Shown here piece by piece: positions 26,841 through 36,286 of a DNA stretch of 64,000 bases; the stretch's first letter is position 1; every line of letters starts with the position of its first letter. The stretch is from Pseudoalteromonas luteoviolacea. GTDB lineage: Bacteria > Pseudomonadota > Gammaproteobacteria > Enterobacterales > Alteromonadaceae. The stretch is taken from the NCBI RefSeq assembly GCF_021654285.1, contig NZ_JAKFZS010000004.1:186001-250000 (forward strand), written 5' to 3'. The position numbers and the translations under genes were made by a program. The notes beneath the pieces are model-generated. The model saw nothing but the letters and a program-made list of their open reading frames with translations, was not told where the DNA came from and did not search any database.

Positions 26841-27962
26841 ATGTCGTACTCAATTTTGTTAATCGATGATGATGAAGTAAACCATGACATTGCAAAAACA
26901 ATGCTAGGTGAATCCCATGAATATTTTTCGGCTTATAACGGAGAAGAGGCATTAGCCTTATTTGGTGAGCGAAAATATGATGCGATTTTATTGGATGTGG
27001 TGATGCCGGGCATGAATGGCTATGAAGTATGTAAGGTCATTAGGCAGGCGCCTCAAAACGCAAAAACGCCCGTGTTGTTCGTGTCTTCCAAAGATGACAT
27101 TGAAGATAAATTAGAAGGGTTTAAAGCGGGTGGCGATGATTACATTACCAAGCCATTCGATGTAGAAGAGTTGAGTTTTCGTATCGACCGCCTAGTTAAA
27201 TACAGCTGTGAGATAGACACTTTAAAAGTGAGCTGTGAAGCGGCTGAAGAAGTCACCATGACAGCCATTACGAGCTGTAGTGAGCTTGGCTTGTGTTTGG
27301 AGTTTATAGAGAATTCTTATCAATGTAACACACTTTCGGACTTATCGAATGCGATGTTGGCAACGTGTCAAAACCTACACTTACACGCGTCTGTTCAGCT
27401 TGGGTTATTAGGTGAGTTTCGCGATTTTAGCAATTGTGGTGCGATTAACCCACTAGAGAGTGAATTACTTCGAAAAGGCAGAGATAGCAAGACTGTTATT
27501 AATATTGAAAAGCGTAGTTTTTTTAATAGTGCCTATTGTTCGCTGTTAATCAAAAACATGCCGATTGATGATGAGGAAAAATACGGGCGATTTAATGATA
27601 TTTTAGCTTTAGTTGTCAGGGGGGCTGATGCCAGACTAAAAAGTTTAGAAACTAACATTAAAGCAATACAAGCAAAAAACAAAGGGCTGAGAGAGTTAAG
27701 TCAGGTAGCAAGCAGGGACTTAGAAGACATTGAGCAAGTGTTTAAAAACTACCACAATGCATGCCAAGAGCTAGTAGAGCGGCTTATCTTTGATGTAGAA
27801 GATTCCATGATGTCGTTTGGTGTGAGTGATGCGCAAGAGCAGACTATTAGAGAAACACTAGACAGTGCCAAAGACGACCTGCAACAAATTCAAGAGCACT
27901 CTGAGGATATGTCAGCTACGTTCAACGACTTTTTTATTAATCTCGATAAACTAATTGATTAA
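26841..27962 (+). CDS. Response regulator with uncharacterised helical C-terminal domain
   Basis: 373 aa. The receiver (1-125) has LLIDDDEVNHDIAK and ILLDVVMPGMNGYEV, with the conserved Lys in ITKPFDVEEL. The rest (about 130-373) is an unrecognised domain starting SCEAAEEVTMTAITSCSELG and ending in long charged helices (IKAIQAKNKGLRELSQ, DLQQIQEHSEDMSATFNDF). There is no HTH, GGDEF, EAL or kinase motif. Similar receivers with a GAF-like middle are found beside HD-GYP proteins in Alteromonadales. It is probably co-transcribed with the HD-GYP gene and shares its kinase. Confidence 0.8.
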   Translation: MSYSILLIDDDEVNHDIAKTMLGESHEYFSAYNGEEALALFGERKYDAILLDVVMPGMNGYEVCKVIRQAPQNAKTPVLFVSSKDDIEDKLEGFKAGGDDYITKPFDVEELSFRIDRLVKYSCEIDTLKVSCEAAEEVTMTAITSCSELGLCLEFIENSYQCNTLSDLSNAMLATCQNLHLHASVQLGLLGEFRDFSNCGAINPLESELLRKGRDSKTVINIEKRSFFNSAYCSLLIKNMPIDDEEKYGRFNDILALVVRGADARLKSLETNIKAIQAKNKGLRELSQVASRDLEDIEQVFKNYHNACQELVERLIFDVEDSMMSFGVSDAQEQTIRETLDSAKDDLQQIQEHSEDMSATFNDFFINLDKLID

Positions 27963-28246
27963 TTAACATTAACTATCCACAGTTTTTATTGCTTGTAAAT
28001 TAAGTTTTGGATTATTTGTTGTAAAGAAAATAGCCGTCTGATATTTTATTTTTATATTTACTTTTGTCTCTGACTTTTAGCCTTGTTTATTTTTTCGTGA
28101 AGCGGGAGTGTTTAAATCTATTAAAGTGAGCTTATGAAAATGGTTAAATTCAACTTTAATAAACATATAGGTTAATGTAGCTTTAGTGAGCGCATAATTG
28201 TACAGCTAAGACATTTAAAACTTGATAACTAAAGGAAGTAGTTGGT

Positions 28247-28531
28247 ATGTGCACGAAGATGAAGTCATTAGAAGCGCAATCATTCTTTGAATATCATATA
28301 ACCCTATTTGCCATCTTTATTCTTTTTGCGATTATTATAATTCCAGCTTGTAGGTTGGTTTTAAATTGCAATTTAGAGAAGAGGAATGTTTTTTCACTGG
28401 TTTCTAAGTTTACATCCAGGCATGTTGCTAAGAGTAAACTAGAGATGAGCTTACTGTTTATTGCATTGTGTTATTTAATTTATTCTTTTATTTTGTTTTT
28501 TATGGAATTTTGTTTCCTGCCTGAATCTTGA
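28247..28531 (+). CDS. Small two-helix membrane protein
   Basis: 94 aa with a good AAAGGAAG ribosome site. Two hydrophobic helices (about 17-40, LFAIFILFAIIIIPACRLVL, and about 66-88, LLFIALCYLIYSFILFFMEF) flank a basic loop. The family was not recognised. It follows a 284-nt AT-rich gap after the response regulator, which shows nothing else. Moderately likely to be real because of the ribosome site and the clean amphipathic pattern. Confidence 0.5.
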   Translation: MCTKMKSLEAQSFFEYHITLFAIFILFAIIIIPACRLVLNCNLEKRNVFSLVSKFTSRHVAKSKLEMSLLFIALCYLIYSFILFFMEFCFLPES

Positions 28532-28621
28532 TATTAATACGCATAGTTAAAGTGTTTATACGCTTATATTAATGAAGGCCGACTCTTACCTGAACTTGAG
28601 AGGCTTGGTAGATTTAATCGC

Positions 28622-28840
28622 CTAAATGTCTTTCATTGTTTTGGCTTGGCGCCTTTGTTGTGCTCTTATTTTACACCTGCTCAGAATTTGCCGCTTTTCC
28701 TCTTCACTTTTTCCGGCCCAACCAACAATCTCATCAATGCTTCTTAAGCACCCGATACAAATGTCTTGGCTATCTAAGCAACAGTTGCGAATGCAAGGTG
28801 AGGGGGATGGTTCTTTTGATTCTGACGTTTTATTGGTCAT
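28622..28840 (-). CDS. DUF1289 domain protein
   Basis: 72 aa. Four cysteines in PCIRNCCLD...ICIGCLRS are followed by IDEIVGWAGKSEEEKRQIL, the DUF1289 signature (small Cys-rich protein of about 60-75 aa, possibly metal binding). Cytoplasmic; the function is not established for the family. It stands alone between the two-helix protein and the MATE gene. Confidence 0.9.
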   Translation of the reverse strand: MTNKTSESKEPSPSPCIRNCCLDSQDICIGCLRSIDEIVGWAGKSEEEKRQILSRCKIRAQQRRQAKTMKDI

Positions 28841-29108
28841 ATGATACTGCTATAACGGATGCTAACGTTATTAGTATGACGCTTTTTTGAGTCTCATAAA
28901 AGTCAGTAATGTAACTTTGTAAATTTGAACGATAGCTTTGTCTCAATTTCACGCTGTTTTGTCGAGTTCTACATTTTTTTGGGGAACTATGAAAGAAATT
29001 ACAAGTCTTCATACTTTGTGTACATAGTCAATGAACAAAAGCTTAGTACATAAGTCATAAATAATTACTCTGCAAAGAAAAATAAACGCAAGGAGTTGGC
29101 CACACAAC

Positions 29109-30542
29109 ATGGCAAGTGTTCAATCACAAGATTTTAATAATGTACCTAACCAGTCTTGTGCTAAGCAACGTGCAAGGGCAGTAAAGAGGCGCTGGATATT
29201 AACTGGGTCAACCAGCGCAGTACTAAAGCAGTTAACGATACCTATGCTCTTCGCTATTTTAGCGTTGTTTAGTGCAGACTTAATTGAGTTATATTTTGCA
29301 TCTCGATTGGGCGTGGAAGAGCTAACTGCGATGAGTTATACACTTCCTATTCAGGCGACTTTGTTTGCTTTTGCAATCGGGCTTGGCATCGTTGTTGCGA
29401 CGCGTTTAACACAGGCACGTCAAGTTGAGGAGCTTGCTGCGGTGAGCTTGATATTTACCGTACTTGTTGGTGCCATATTGGCGTTGTGTATTTGGCTGAA
29501 CTTGTTGCCAATATTGAATCTACTCGGCTTTTCAGATTTTGCTCAACGAGATGAAGTGTGGGTGCCTCTTAAAAGCTACATGCAGTATCGTTTGAGTGCC
29601 GTGGTGTTCTTTTTCCTTGTTATGGTCATTTTTGGGGTTTTACGGGCGTTCGGTAATATGCGCGCTGCAGCGCAGCTGTTGATTCTATTTTCATCGATTC
29701 AAGTTGCTGTAAGTGCAGCGCTGTTCTCTCCTTGGGCTACATCTAATATGGCGTTAACTGGCTTAGAAAAGCTGGGGGTAGCTCATTTGGTCGCAGCTGT
29801 GATTGGTTGCATCTGGGCTTTATATCTTTTGGTCGTCAGAGAAAATATTTCAATTAAAGTTAGTTTACTATCGGTACAAAGCCGTCAAGGGTTTCGCTGT
29901 TTAACGCGCCTGTTAGTCCCTATCGCGTCAATGCAATTACTGACGCCTATTGCACAATCTGTATTGATGGCGATTGTCGCTTCACAAGGCAGTGATGCGG
30001 TTGCAGCATATGGTGTTGTGATGCGTCTTGAGCCTCTGGCATTGCTATTGCCTATGGTACTCACGACTTCTTTACCTATTTTTGTTGGTCAAAATTGGGA
30101 GGCGAAAAAGTCGTTACGAGTTAGGCGTGGCATTAAGTTATCTGTTCTTGCCTGTATTTTGTGGCAGGTTGTTGTCTCTGTAATACTTTTTAGTGCAGCA
30201 GATTTATTGGGTGTGGGGTTCTGTAAACAAACATTTGTCAGTAGCTCAATCGAACTGGCTCTGACAGTTTTGCCTATATCTTACGTTACATTGGCGGCTG
30301 CCATGTTGTATGTCAGTTGTTGCAATGCCACAGGTCGAAGTCTGGCGGCACTTAATGTCAGCATTATTAGGTTATTTGGTTTGTCGATCCCGTTTGCATT
30401 TTTAGGGGCATATATGGCCGGTTTTACTGGGATTGTATGGGGTCTAGCACTTGCTAATGTTGTATTAGGCTTAGGGTTGTTGGTTTATTGTGTATCTCAG
30501 CGTGAGCAATTAAACCTCTCAAAGGGCAGTGCTATCAGTTAA
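29109..30542 (+). CDS. MATE family efflux transporter
   Basis: 477 aa with about twelve membrane helices in two halves. Family features include VLKQLTIPMLFAILALFSAD, the LGVEELTAMSYTLPIQATLF helix with the usual FAIGLGIVVATRL segment, and a second-half TPIAQSVLMAIVASQG repeat. It uses ion gradients to export organic cations or drugs. The AAGGAG ribosome site lies about 13 nt from the ATG, slightly far. It is a single gene; the next gene begins 69 nt later on the same strand. Confidence 0.9.
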   Translation: MASVQSQDFNNVPNQSCAKQRARAVKRRWILTGSTSAVLKQLTIPMLFAILALFSADLIELYFASRLGVEELTAMSYTLPIQATLFAFAIGLGIVVATRLTQARQVEELAAVSLIFTVLVGAILALCIWLNLLPILNLLGFSDFAQRDEVWVPLKSYMQYRLSAVVFFFLVMVIFGVLRAFGNMRAAAQLLILFSSIQVAVSAALFSPWATSNMALTGLEKLGVAHLVAAVIGCIWALYLLVVRENISIKVSLLSVQSRQGFRCLTRLLVPIASMQLLTPIAQSVLMAIVASQGSDAVAAYGVVMRLEPLALLLPMVLTTSLPIFVGQNWEAKKSLRVRRGIKLSVLACILWQVVVSVILFSAADLLGVGFCKQTFVSSSIELALTVLPISYVTLAAAMLYVSCCNATGRSLAALNVSIIRLFGLSIPFAFLGAYMAGFTGIVWGLALANVVLGLGLLVYCVSQREQLNLSKGSAIS

Positions 30543-30611
30543 CCTAGATGTGTTTTGTATTTATTGTTCAGTTATTCGTCATAGCATCGAAGAATAATAA
30601 AAGGTATAAAT

Positions 30612-31955
30612 ATGAAACAAACAAACTTTTTACTGGGGAGTATTGCATCGGTTATCTTGTTGAGCGGCTGTAATTCAGATCCTAATGTATTATTAGGTTA
30701 CAGTGCTAATCAGCTATGCTCTAGACACTTTATCTCCGAGGAGCCAATTGAATTTATTAAGCAGCGCGTTATCCCCGAGGCACTTGGGGCGGTGCAGGGC
30801 GAGTTGCAACTTGATATTGATAGCACGGCTAAACAAGTATCTCTGTCGACTCAAATAGATGGGTCGACATTAACTCGCACATCTGTCTTTCGTGAAGGCT
30901 TAGGTTGTACTTTGCTTCATGACTTATCACCTGCACAGCTGCATGCACAAACAGCGGATCTCGATTTTCCAGCGCCATCACCCAGTACACCAATTAATAG
31001 AGCGCTTCGTCCTGATCTTTCATTAGACGCTTTTTTCGCAACTAATCATAAAGACTACTCTTGGAGTGATAACACCTTTGCGGTCGCTGTTATGCATAAA
31101 GGTCAGCTGGTTGCACAGCAGTATGATGAGTTTCATAACGGCGGGTCACGGATGCTAAGTTGGTCTATGGCTAAGACCTTAACTGGGTTAATAACAGGGC
31201 TATTGGTCGACCAAGGAAAGCTAACCTTGGAGCAGTCACAGCGTTTTGGTGAGCACGTTATGACAGTGAAAAACCTCATGAATATGAGTTCTGGCGTCAA
31301 ATGGGCTGAAACACCGGATATTCATGGATATGAAGACTTAGCGCCTATGTGGTATCACACTGGGGATTCGGTTAATTACGTCACGCAATTGCCAAAAGCC
31401 TATCAACCTGGGAGTCAATTTGAATATGCCACGGGCACAACTCAGCTATTAAGCCGCGCATTGATGGATGCATCAGGTGGTGATATTCAGTCACTTAATA
31501 ATTTATATCAAAAACATTTTTTCGCACCATTAGGTATTAATAATGCAATCGCAGAGTTTGATGAAGCAGGTAACCTCAGAGGCGGTGCGAGAATGTTTCT
31601 AAGTGTCCATGACTGGCTCAAAGTAGGTCAATTGTTTATCAATAATGGCCGTTGGCAGGGGGAACAAGTTGTCTCTGAAGCTTGGCTAAAAGAGGTGATG
31701 ATGAGCAATGGCGTTGATAAACATTATGGTGGTCAATTGTGGCTCAACGATATGAGTTTTTGGTTGCCTAAATTACCAAAAGATACGGTGTCACTGCGAG
31801 GACATCGCGGTCAGTACGTTGTGATCATTCCATCAAAACAATTGGTTGTGGTGCGTTTTGGTGCTTATGGCGCGGTTGTAAATCAACATATTGGCCTGGC
31901 AAATAAACGTTTGTTCAAGTCAGTACTGAATGTGATTGAACAGTTAGAAAAATAA
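30612..31955 (+). CDS. Lipoprotein of the beta-lactamase/serine hydrolase (class C) superfamily
   Basis: 447 aa with a lipoprotein signal (lipobox LSGC, Cys20). The domain has the SxxK nucleophile in MLSWSMAKTLTGL (Ser about 186), a Tyr/Asn-type second motif region, and a C-terminal LRGHRGQYVVIIPSKQLVVV strand where HxG takes the place of KTG. This is the esterase/DD-peptidase-like subgroup rather than a true beta-lactamase. It acts in the periplasm, anchored to a membrane. It follows the MATE gene on the same strand. A hairpin follows the stop. Confidence 0.87.
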   Translation: MKQTNFLLGSIASVILLSGCNSDPNVLLGYSANQLCSRHFISEEPIEFIKQRVIPEALGAVQGELQLDIDSTAKQVSLSTQIDGSTLTRTSVFREGLGCTLLHDLSPAQLHAQTADLDFPAPSPSTPINRALRPDLSLDAFFATNHKDYSWSDNTFAVAVMHKGQLVAQQYDEFHNGGSRMLSWSMAKTLTGLITGLLVDQGKLTLEQSQRFGEHVMTVKNLMNMSSGVKWAETPDIHGYEDLAPMWYHTGDSVNYVTQLPKAYQPGSQFEYATGTTQLLSRALMDASGGDIQSLNNLYQKHFFAPLGINNAIAEFDEAGNLRGGARMFLSVHDWLKVGQLFINNGRWQGEQVVSEAWLKEVMMSNGVDKHYGGQLWLNDMSFWLPKLPKDTVSLRGHRGQYVVIIPSKQLVVVRFGAYGAVVNQHIGLANKRLFKSVLNVIEQLEK

Positions 31956-31956
31956 A

Positions 31957-31981
31957 GGCGGACAGTATTGAATTGTCCGCC
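31957..31981. terminator. Hairpin between two convergent genes
   Basis: GGCGGACA/TGTCCGCC (31957-31964 with 31974-31981) with a 9-nt loop, between the hydrolase and the endonuclease/phosphatase gene. It lacks a clear T-run, so it may act in both directions with lower efficiency. Confidence 0.5.
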
Positions 31982-31996
31982 AGTATTAAACTGAAC

Positions 31997-32932
31997 CTAG
32001 TTTAAATCAATGCTCAGTGCACAGTGGTCACTGAGCATTTCTTTTGGCTTCATATTATCAAAGTAGTGGAACTTCACACTGCCTTGCACATACTTTTGCT
32101 TCAATGTGTTTGATACCAAAATGTGGTCGATTGGTGCAGGGTAGTATGGGTGACACCCAGTTAGCATTTGGTTGGCATTGAAGAAGGTTGCTTTAGACAA
32201 GTCGTTTGGCGCCTTGTCTGCAAGCCCATTAGGGTAGTATAGGTCACGACTCACGCGGTTATATGGTGCGGTCAACCTGTGGTTAAAATCTCCAAGCACG
32301 ATGAAGTTCGCTTGTTCAGCACTTTTTGTTTCAACCCAGTTATCCAGTAATGGCACTTGCTTGGCCAATAATTTACATGACTTTTTGTCAGAACGACGAT
32401 AGTCATCTACGAAGCAGCCACTTTTCAAATGTACATTCAGTAAGTCAATTGTTTTACCTTGGTAGCCAATTTGGACTTCTAAGCCGCTTCTTAAACCCAT
32501 TTGTATGTCAGAAAATTGCTTATGATGAACGACTTTTTCAACATTTAGAGGCTTTTTCACAGCAAAAGCAACTTTTTGTTGTGTTGACGTCAATCCATTG
32601 CCACGACATGTGTAGCTTGGGCTGTCTTTTCTGTCAGATAAAATGAGCTGCCACTGCGACTGGTCAAAAACAGTCTCTAGTGCTTGGATAGAGCCCACTT
32701 CTTGAAAAGCGATAACATCCGCATCAAGTGATTTTGCATAGTGTTGTAAAGCGGTGATCTCTTGCTCAGTTCTTGGTTTACAGCCTTTGCTGTTATCAGC
32801 AGCAAGGTGCTCAATATTCCAAGTGACGACACGCAGTCCTGTATCTAGTTTTTCGTTTGGGTTTGTTGCGTTACAGGCACTGGTAAGTAGCGCACATAGT
32901 GCAAGTGCACTGACTTTGAAAGTATGGTTCAT
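31997..32932 (-). CDS. Endonuclease/exonuclease/phosphatase family lipoprotein
   Basis: 311 aa from the ATG at 32932, which gives a clean lipoprotein signal (ALCALLTSAC, Cys20). An extended frame to 32977 would add a non-signal-like leader. The domain shows VVTWNIEHLA, DADVIAFQEVGS, DLLNVHLKSGCF, NFIVLGDFNHRL and ILVSNTLKQ...LSDHCALSIDL, all the EEP catalytic blocks (Asn, Glu, Asp/Asn, and Asp-His). It would act as a periplasmic or surface nuclease or phosphodiesterase. The actual substrate cannot be read here. Confidence 0.87.
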   Translation of the reverse strand: MNHTFKVSALALCALLTSACNATNPNEKLDTGLRVVTWNIEHLAADNSKGCKPRTEQEITALQHYAKSLDADVIAFQEVGSIQALETVFDQSQWQLILSDRKDSPSYTCRGNGLTSTQQKVAFAVKKPLNVEKVVHHKQFSDIQMGLRSGLEVQIGYQGKTIDLLNVHLKSGCFVDDYRRSDKKSCKLLAKQVPLLDNWVETKSAEQANFIVLGDFNHRLTAPYNRVSRDLYYPNGLADKAPNDLSKATFFNANQMLTGCHPYYPAPIDHILVSNTLKQKYVQGSVKFHYFDNMKPKEMLSDHCALSIDLN

Positions 32933-33063
32933 AATTCTAATAACTTGAATATTTCTAATAGCGATATAGTGTATCAAAAATATTGCAAATAGATTATATA
33001 AATATTTTTATTCATCGCGAATAAAGGGGCATTTAACTCAGTGGCGAGTATATGGCGTGACGC

Positions 33064-33090
33064 GCTGCAATACTTGCTAAGTATTGCAGC
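33064..33090. terminator. Hairpin downstream of the D-lactate dehydrogenase gene
   Basis: A 12-bp stem, GCTGCAATACTT/AAGTATTGCAGC, with a 3-nt loop, 8 nt after the minus-strand stop. No T-run follows on that strand, so it may stabilise the 3' end. Confidence 0.5.
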
Positions 33091-33098
33091 TAAAAAGA

Positions 33099-34814
33099 CT
33101 ATTTATCAGCGGGCTCATGCCAGTGTTTACACTTACTGGTTTTGCCGATCCCCGGGTTAAATGAGTTAGTTGGATCGAGCTTTTTATAAAAAGACTTTAA
33201 TGCATCTTTGGCGAAATATTCGTGTCCCACGTTATGCTCCGCTGGATATTCAGCCCCCCGTTTATCGAATGTTTCTAAGATTTTATTTTTGACAGCTTTT
33301 GCATCCACACCTGGCTTCATGATGTAGTTTTGATGCATAACATGGCAGAAAAGATGGCCATAATAGAGTTTTACAGCAATTTGCTCATCAATTTCAGGAG
33401 GTAATTGCTCAAACCAATCTTGTTCGTTACGAGGGAAGGCAACATCAATGGTCATGATTGCGCCCATCTCTTTGCTGTTCATGGTCTGCATTCGGCCAAT
33501 CGCGCCACCGGCGACAAAGCGGTGTAATATGGCTTTTTCACCTTCGTCTTCGGTACACTCAAAGTAACTCCCTTCATTGGTTTTGAAAAACTCATCAAAG
33601 TAAGCTTTGGCTTCAGCAACACCAGCGTTACTCATTTCCACAATCCAGTGGTGCTCATAACGGTCACGATATTCATCCATGCGCTTTGGCAAGTGATTTG
33701 GCCACAGGCAACTTAAATATTGCATGATGCGATCTGAAAACTTATTGGGTAAAAACTTAAAGTTATCAGCAATGCGATCCACGGTACGTTTGATCCCAAA
33801 CATTTTTGGAATGTATTTAGAACCGAGTTTGTCGATTACCAAAAAGGTATCTTTACCGTATTTTTTAGAGGCGTCATAACAGTCTCTATGTAGGTATTCC
33901 CCTGATACCGGTAAGTTGTCAAACTTAGATAAAATGTCACGGCGTATTTGCGCTAAAACGGCAGGGTCATTCGTGCCCACATAAAATACTTGATGCTTAT
34001 CAGGAACAGGGTAAGTGTCTAATCTCACTGCAAAAACGGCAAGTTTACCAGCGCAGCCTGAAGATTCATAAAGACGGCGCCCATCATTATTGAATCTTGA
34101 AGGGGTATCGGCATCAACATCTCTTACACGCTCATGGTATTCATCATCGGATGCGCGCAGCTCTGGGAATTGCACATCGGCATCTGTGTAATTTTGTTCT
34201 TGCAAATTAGTCAGGATTTCCTCGGGGGTATTCCCAAGGTTTATACCGAGATTATTAACCAGTGATAAGTTTCCTTGGTCATCTATTTGTGCAAATAAAG
34301 ATAACTCAGTATATGCGGGGCCTCTTTGCACTAATGCGCCACCTGAGTTGTTACAAATCCCGCCAACAATGGATGCGCCAATGCATGATGAACCGATCAC
34401 AGAATGCGGTTCACGACCATGTGGTGCCAACGTGTCTTCTAGACCAAATAACGTGCTACCTGCTAGGCCAACAATTTGTTTGGCATTGTCGATAAGCTGA
34501 ATGCTATCAATGCGCATAGTGCTGATGATGACAATAGGACGATCATAATCTTTGCCATCTGGTGTAGAGCCGCCAGTCAGACCCGTATTGGCGGCCTGCA
34601 TGATGACAATAACATCTGCGGCAACACAGGCTTTAAGTGCTTGCCAAATTTCCAATAAAGTAGCGGGTCTTATTACTACTAATGCGTCGCCTGAACCAAA
34701 ACGAAATCCTTTGGTGTATGGCTGCTTTTTAGTGTTATCGGTTAGTACAGAGCTGTTACCAACGATAGACTTGAGTTCTTGTATAAGGGCGGTATTTGAA
34801 GCGTTATTGGTCAT
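33099..34814 (-). CDS. dld: Quinone-dependent D-lactate dehydrogenase
   Basis: 571 aa, the E. coli Dld type (571 aa). The FAD-binding PCMH part shows VVIRPATLLEIWQALKACVA, ANTGLTGGSTPDG and SVIGSSCIGASIVGGICNNSGGALVQRGPAYTEL. The C-terminal membrane-binding and cap parts follow with VGHEYFAKDALKSFYKKLDP. It oxidises D-lactate to pyruvate at the inner membrane and passes electrons to quinone. It is a single gene. Confidence 0.95.
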   Translation of the reverse strand: MTNNASNTALIQELKSIVGNSSVLTDNTKKQPYTKGFRFGSGDALVVIRPATLLEIWQALKACVAADVIVIMQAANTGLTGGSTPDGKDYDRPIVIISTMRIDSIQLIDNAKQIVGLAGSTLFGLEDTLAPHGREPHSVIGSSCIGASIVGGICNNSGGALVQRGPAYTELSLFAQIDDQGNLSLVNNLGINLGNTPEEILTNLQEQNYTDADVQFPELRASDDEYHERVRDVDADTPSRFNNDGRRLYESSGCAGKLAVFAVRLDTYPVPDKHQVFYVGTNDPAVLAQIRRDILSKFDNLPVSGEYLHRDCYDASKKYGKDTFLVIDKLGSKYIPKMFGIKRTVDRIADNFKFLPNKFSDRIMQYLSCLWPNHLPKRMDEYRDRYEHHWIVEMSNAGVAEAKAYFDEFFKTNEGSYFECTEDEGEKAILHRFVAGGAIGRMQTMNSKEMGAIMTIDVAFPRNEQDWFEQLPPEIDEQIAVKLYYGHLFCHVMHQNYIMKPGVDAKAVKNKILETFDKRGAEYPAEHNVGHEYFAKDALKSFYKKLDPTNSFNPGIGKTSKCKHWHEPADK

Positions 34815-35029
34815 GCTGTTCTCGGAAATTGATCTACATTTGCATTCTTGACGAGGGATTGGGGACTAGTATACAGCAAGGTTAAGAAGGAGTGAAACCA
34901 ATGATTTGCATGTTAATAAGTCCCTTTTAAAGGAAATATTACGGTAGATGAAGAAATTTAACGGCACAACAGTGCGAGGGTTCTACAATAATATCTAAGT
35001 CGCGAAATTCTAAAATAAGAGAATTTAAT

Positions 35030-35425
35030 ATGCTAATCAAGGACTGGCTGAATGTATTAACGGGGTCTACCCTAATCATAGCTTCTTTTATACTGACTGG
35101 ATGTGAGGGCAATCAGAACTCGAAAAGCACTGGGAGCGAAGTACAGAGTTTGCCAAAGTCCAGTATATCGAATGGCATTTACAATGTGATGCATGATGAG
35201 CAAAAATTCGTAATGGGCGCGTGTGTCGAATTGGGGTATCCGTTGTCTATTTCAAAATCCCAAGCGTCTGCACAAGTGCAGTCTGCCTGTTCTCGTAATC
35301 TTACCCATAAATTCGAAGCTGATACTAAAAAGTCGGACACCAAGCTTAAATGGCGGGTTCGTGTTCAAGGTGTTGAGCTCCAGTGTGAATGCGCGGGCTA
35401 CGCCACGCAGGCTGGCCGTAATTGA
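35030..35425 (+). CDS. Small hypothetical lipoprotein
   Basis: 131 aa with a lipobox LTGC (Cys25). The mature part is polar, with four cysteines (GACVELG, QSACSRN, LQCECAG). Nothing known is recognised. It has a weak ribosome site (AATAAGAGAATTTAAT). Overlapping antisense frames at this site are shadows. Probably periplasmic-facing. Confidence 0.55.
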   Translation: MLIKDWLNVLTGSTLIIASFILTGCEGNQNSKSTGSEVQSLPKSSISNGIYNVMHDEQKFVMGACVELGYPLSISKSQASAQVQSACSRNLTHKFEADTKKSDTKLKWRVRVQGVELQCECAGYATQAGRN

Positions 35426-35558
35426 GTTTAAATCAAGTTGTATCTCGGGGCATATGCCAAACGAATTTAATCCATATTTTGTGATCTTGGGGTAACAATT
35501 CATTCCCTCGAATTTCTGTTATAAAAGTGAGGCGATGACCTCTAGTTTTCGAATTTTG

Positions 35559-36203
35559 CTAGCAATCGAATAACACATCCAGTGCATAGATTTGAGTTTT
35601 TTTGTGCTCTGACATCGCCACTGATACCATTTTTTTCGCAACTTGTTGCCCAGAGATTGGACGGTATTTTTTCAGCCAAGGCAATTTACAGATAGTCGGT
35701 AATAAATAATTTCCGAGGGTTTCCGCGATGCGTGTATCTGATCTCTGACCAACCAGTAATGAAGGTTGGAAGATGTTGACCGTGTCAAAGTGCAGCTGTT
35801 TCACATGTTGCTCCAGTTCACCTTTCATTTGCAGGTATGGGCTGCGGCTATTAGCATTGGCGCCACTGGAAGAAACCAAAAAATAATGCTTGATCTGGTT
35901 TTGGGCAGCAAGTTGAGCAACTTGAAGCTGATAGTCTAAGTCGACGGTTCTTTGCTTTGCAATCGTGCCTGCTTGTTTTTTGGTGGTGCCCAAACAAGAG
36001 AACAGCATATCACCTCGAAATATATGGGCGAATTGACTCAGGTTATCAAAGTCCACTACTTGGTTTGTGATCTTAGGCGATGGATAATCAACAGGTCGCC
36101 GCGTAACAGCAGTAACCTGACTCACTGAGGGATGTTCTGCAAGTTGTTGCACAAGGTTTTTACCAATAAGACCTGTCGCGCCGAGGACAATTGCTGTTTT
36201 CAT
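35559..36203 (-). CDS. NAD(P)-binding atypical SDR protein (NmrA/YbjT-like)
   Basis: 214 aa. The Rossmann start has AIVLGATGLIGKNLVQQL (GxxGxxG), then FSCLGTT and YFLVSSSGANANSRSPYLQM, where SSSGA and the following Y-x3-K-type YLQMK are the SDR-like active region. The small size and absence of a long insertion fit the atypical oxidoreductase group related to NAD(P)H-binding isomerases. Cytoplasmic; the substrate is unknown. It stands with other minus-strand single genes. Confidence 0.8.
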   Translation of the reverse strand: MKTAIVLGATGLIGKNLVQQLAEHPSVSQVTAVTRRPVDYPSPKITNQVVDFDNLSQFAHIFRGDMLFSCLGTTKKQAGTIAKQRTVDLDYQLQVAQLAAQNQIKHYFLVSSSGANANSRSPYLQMKGELEQHVKQLHFDTVNIFQPSLLVGQRSDTRIAETLGNYLLPTICKLPWLKKYRPISGQQVAKKMVSVAMSEHKKTQIYALDVLFDC

Positions 36204-36286
36204 TGTTTATTTAGACTTTATTCATTGCCGTGATGGTGTATTAGATATAGTGCATCAGCTAATAGCAAGCATTTTGAGTTATGTAA

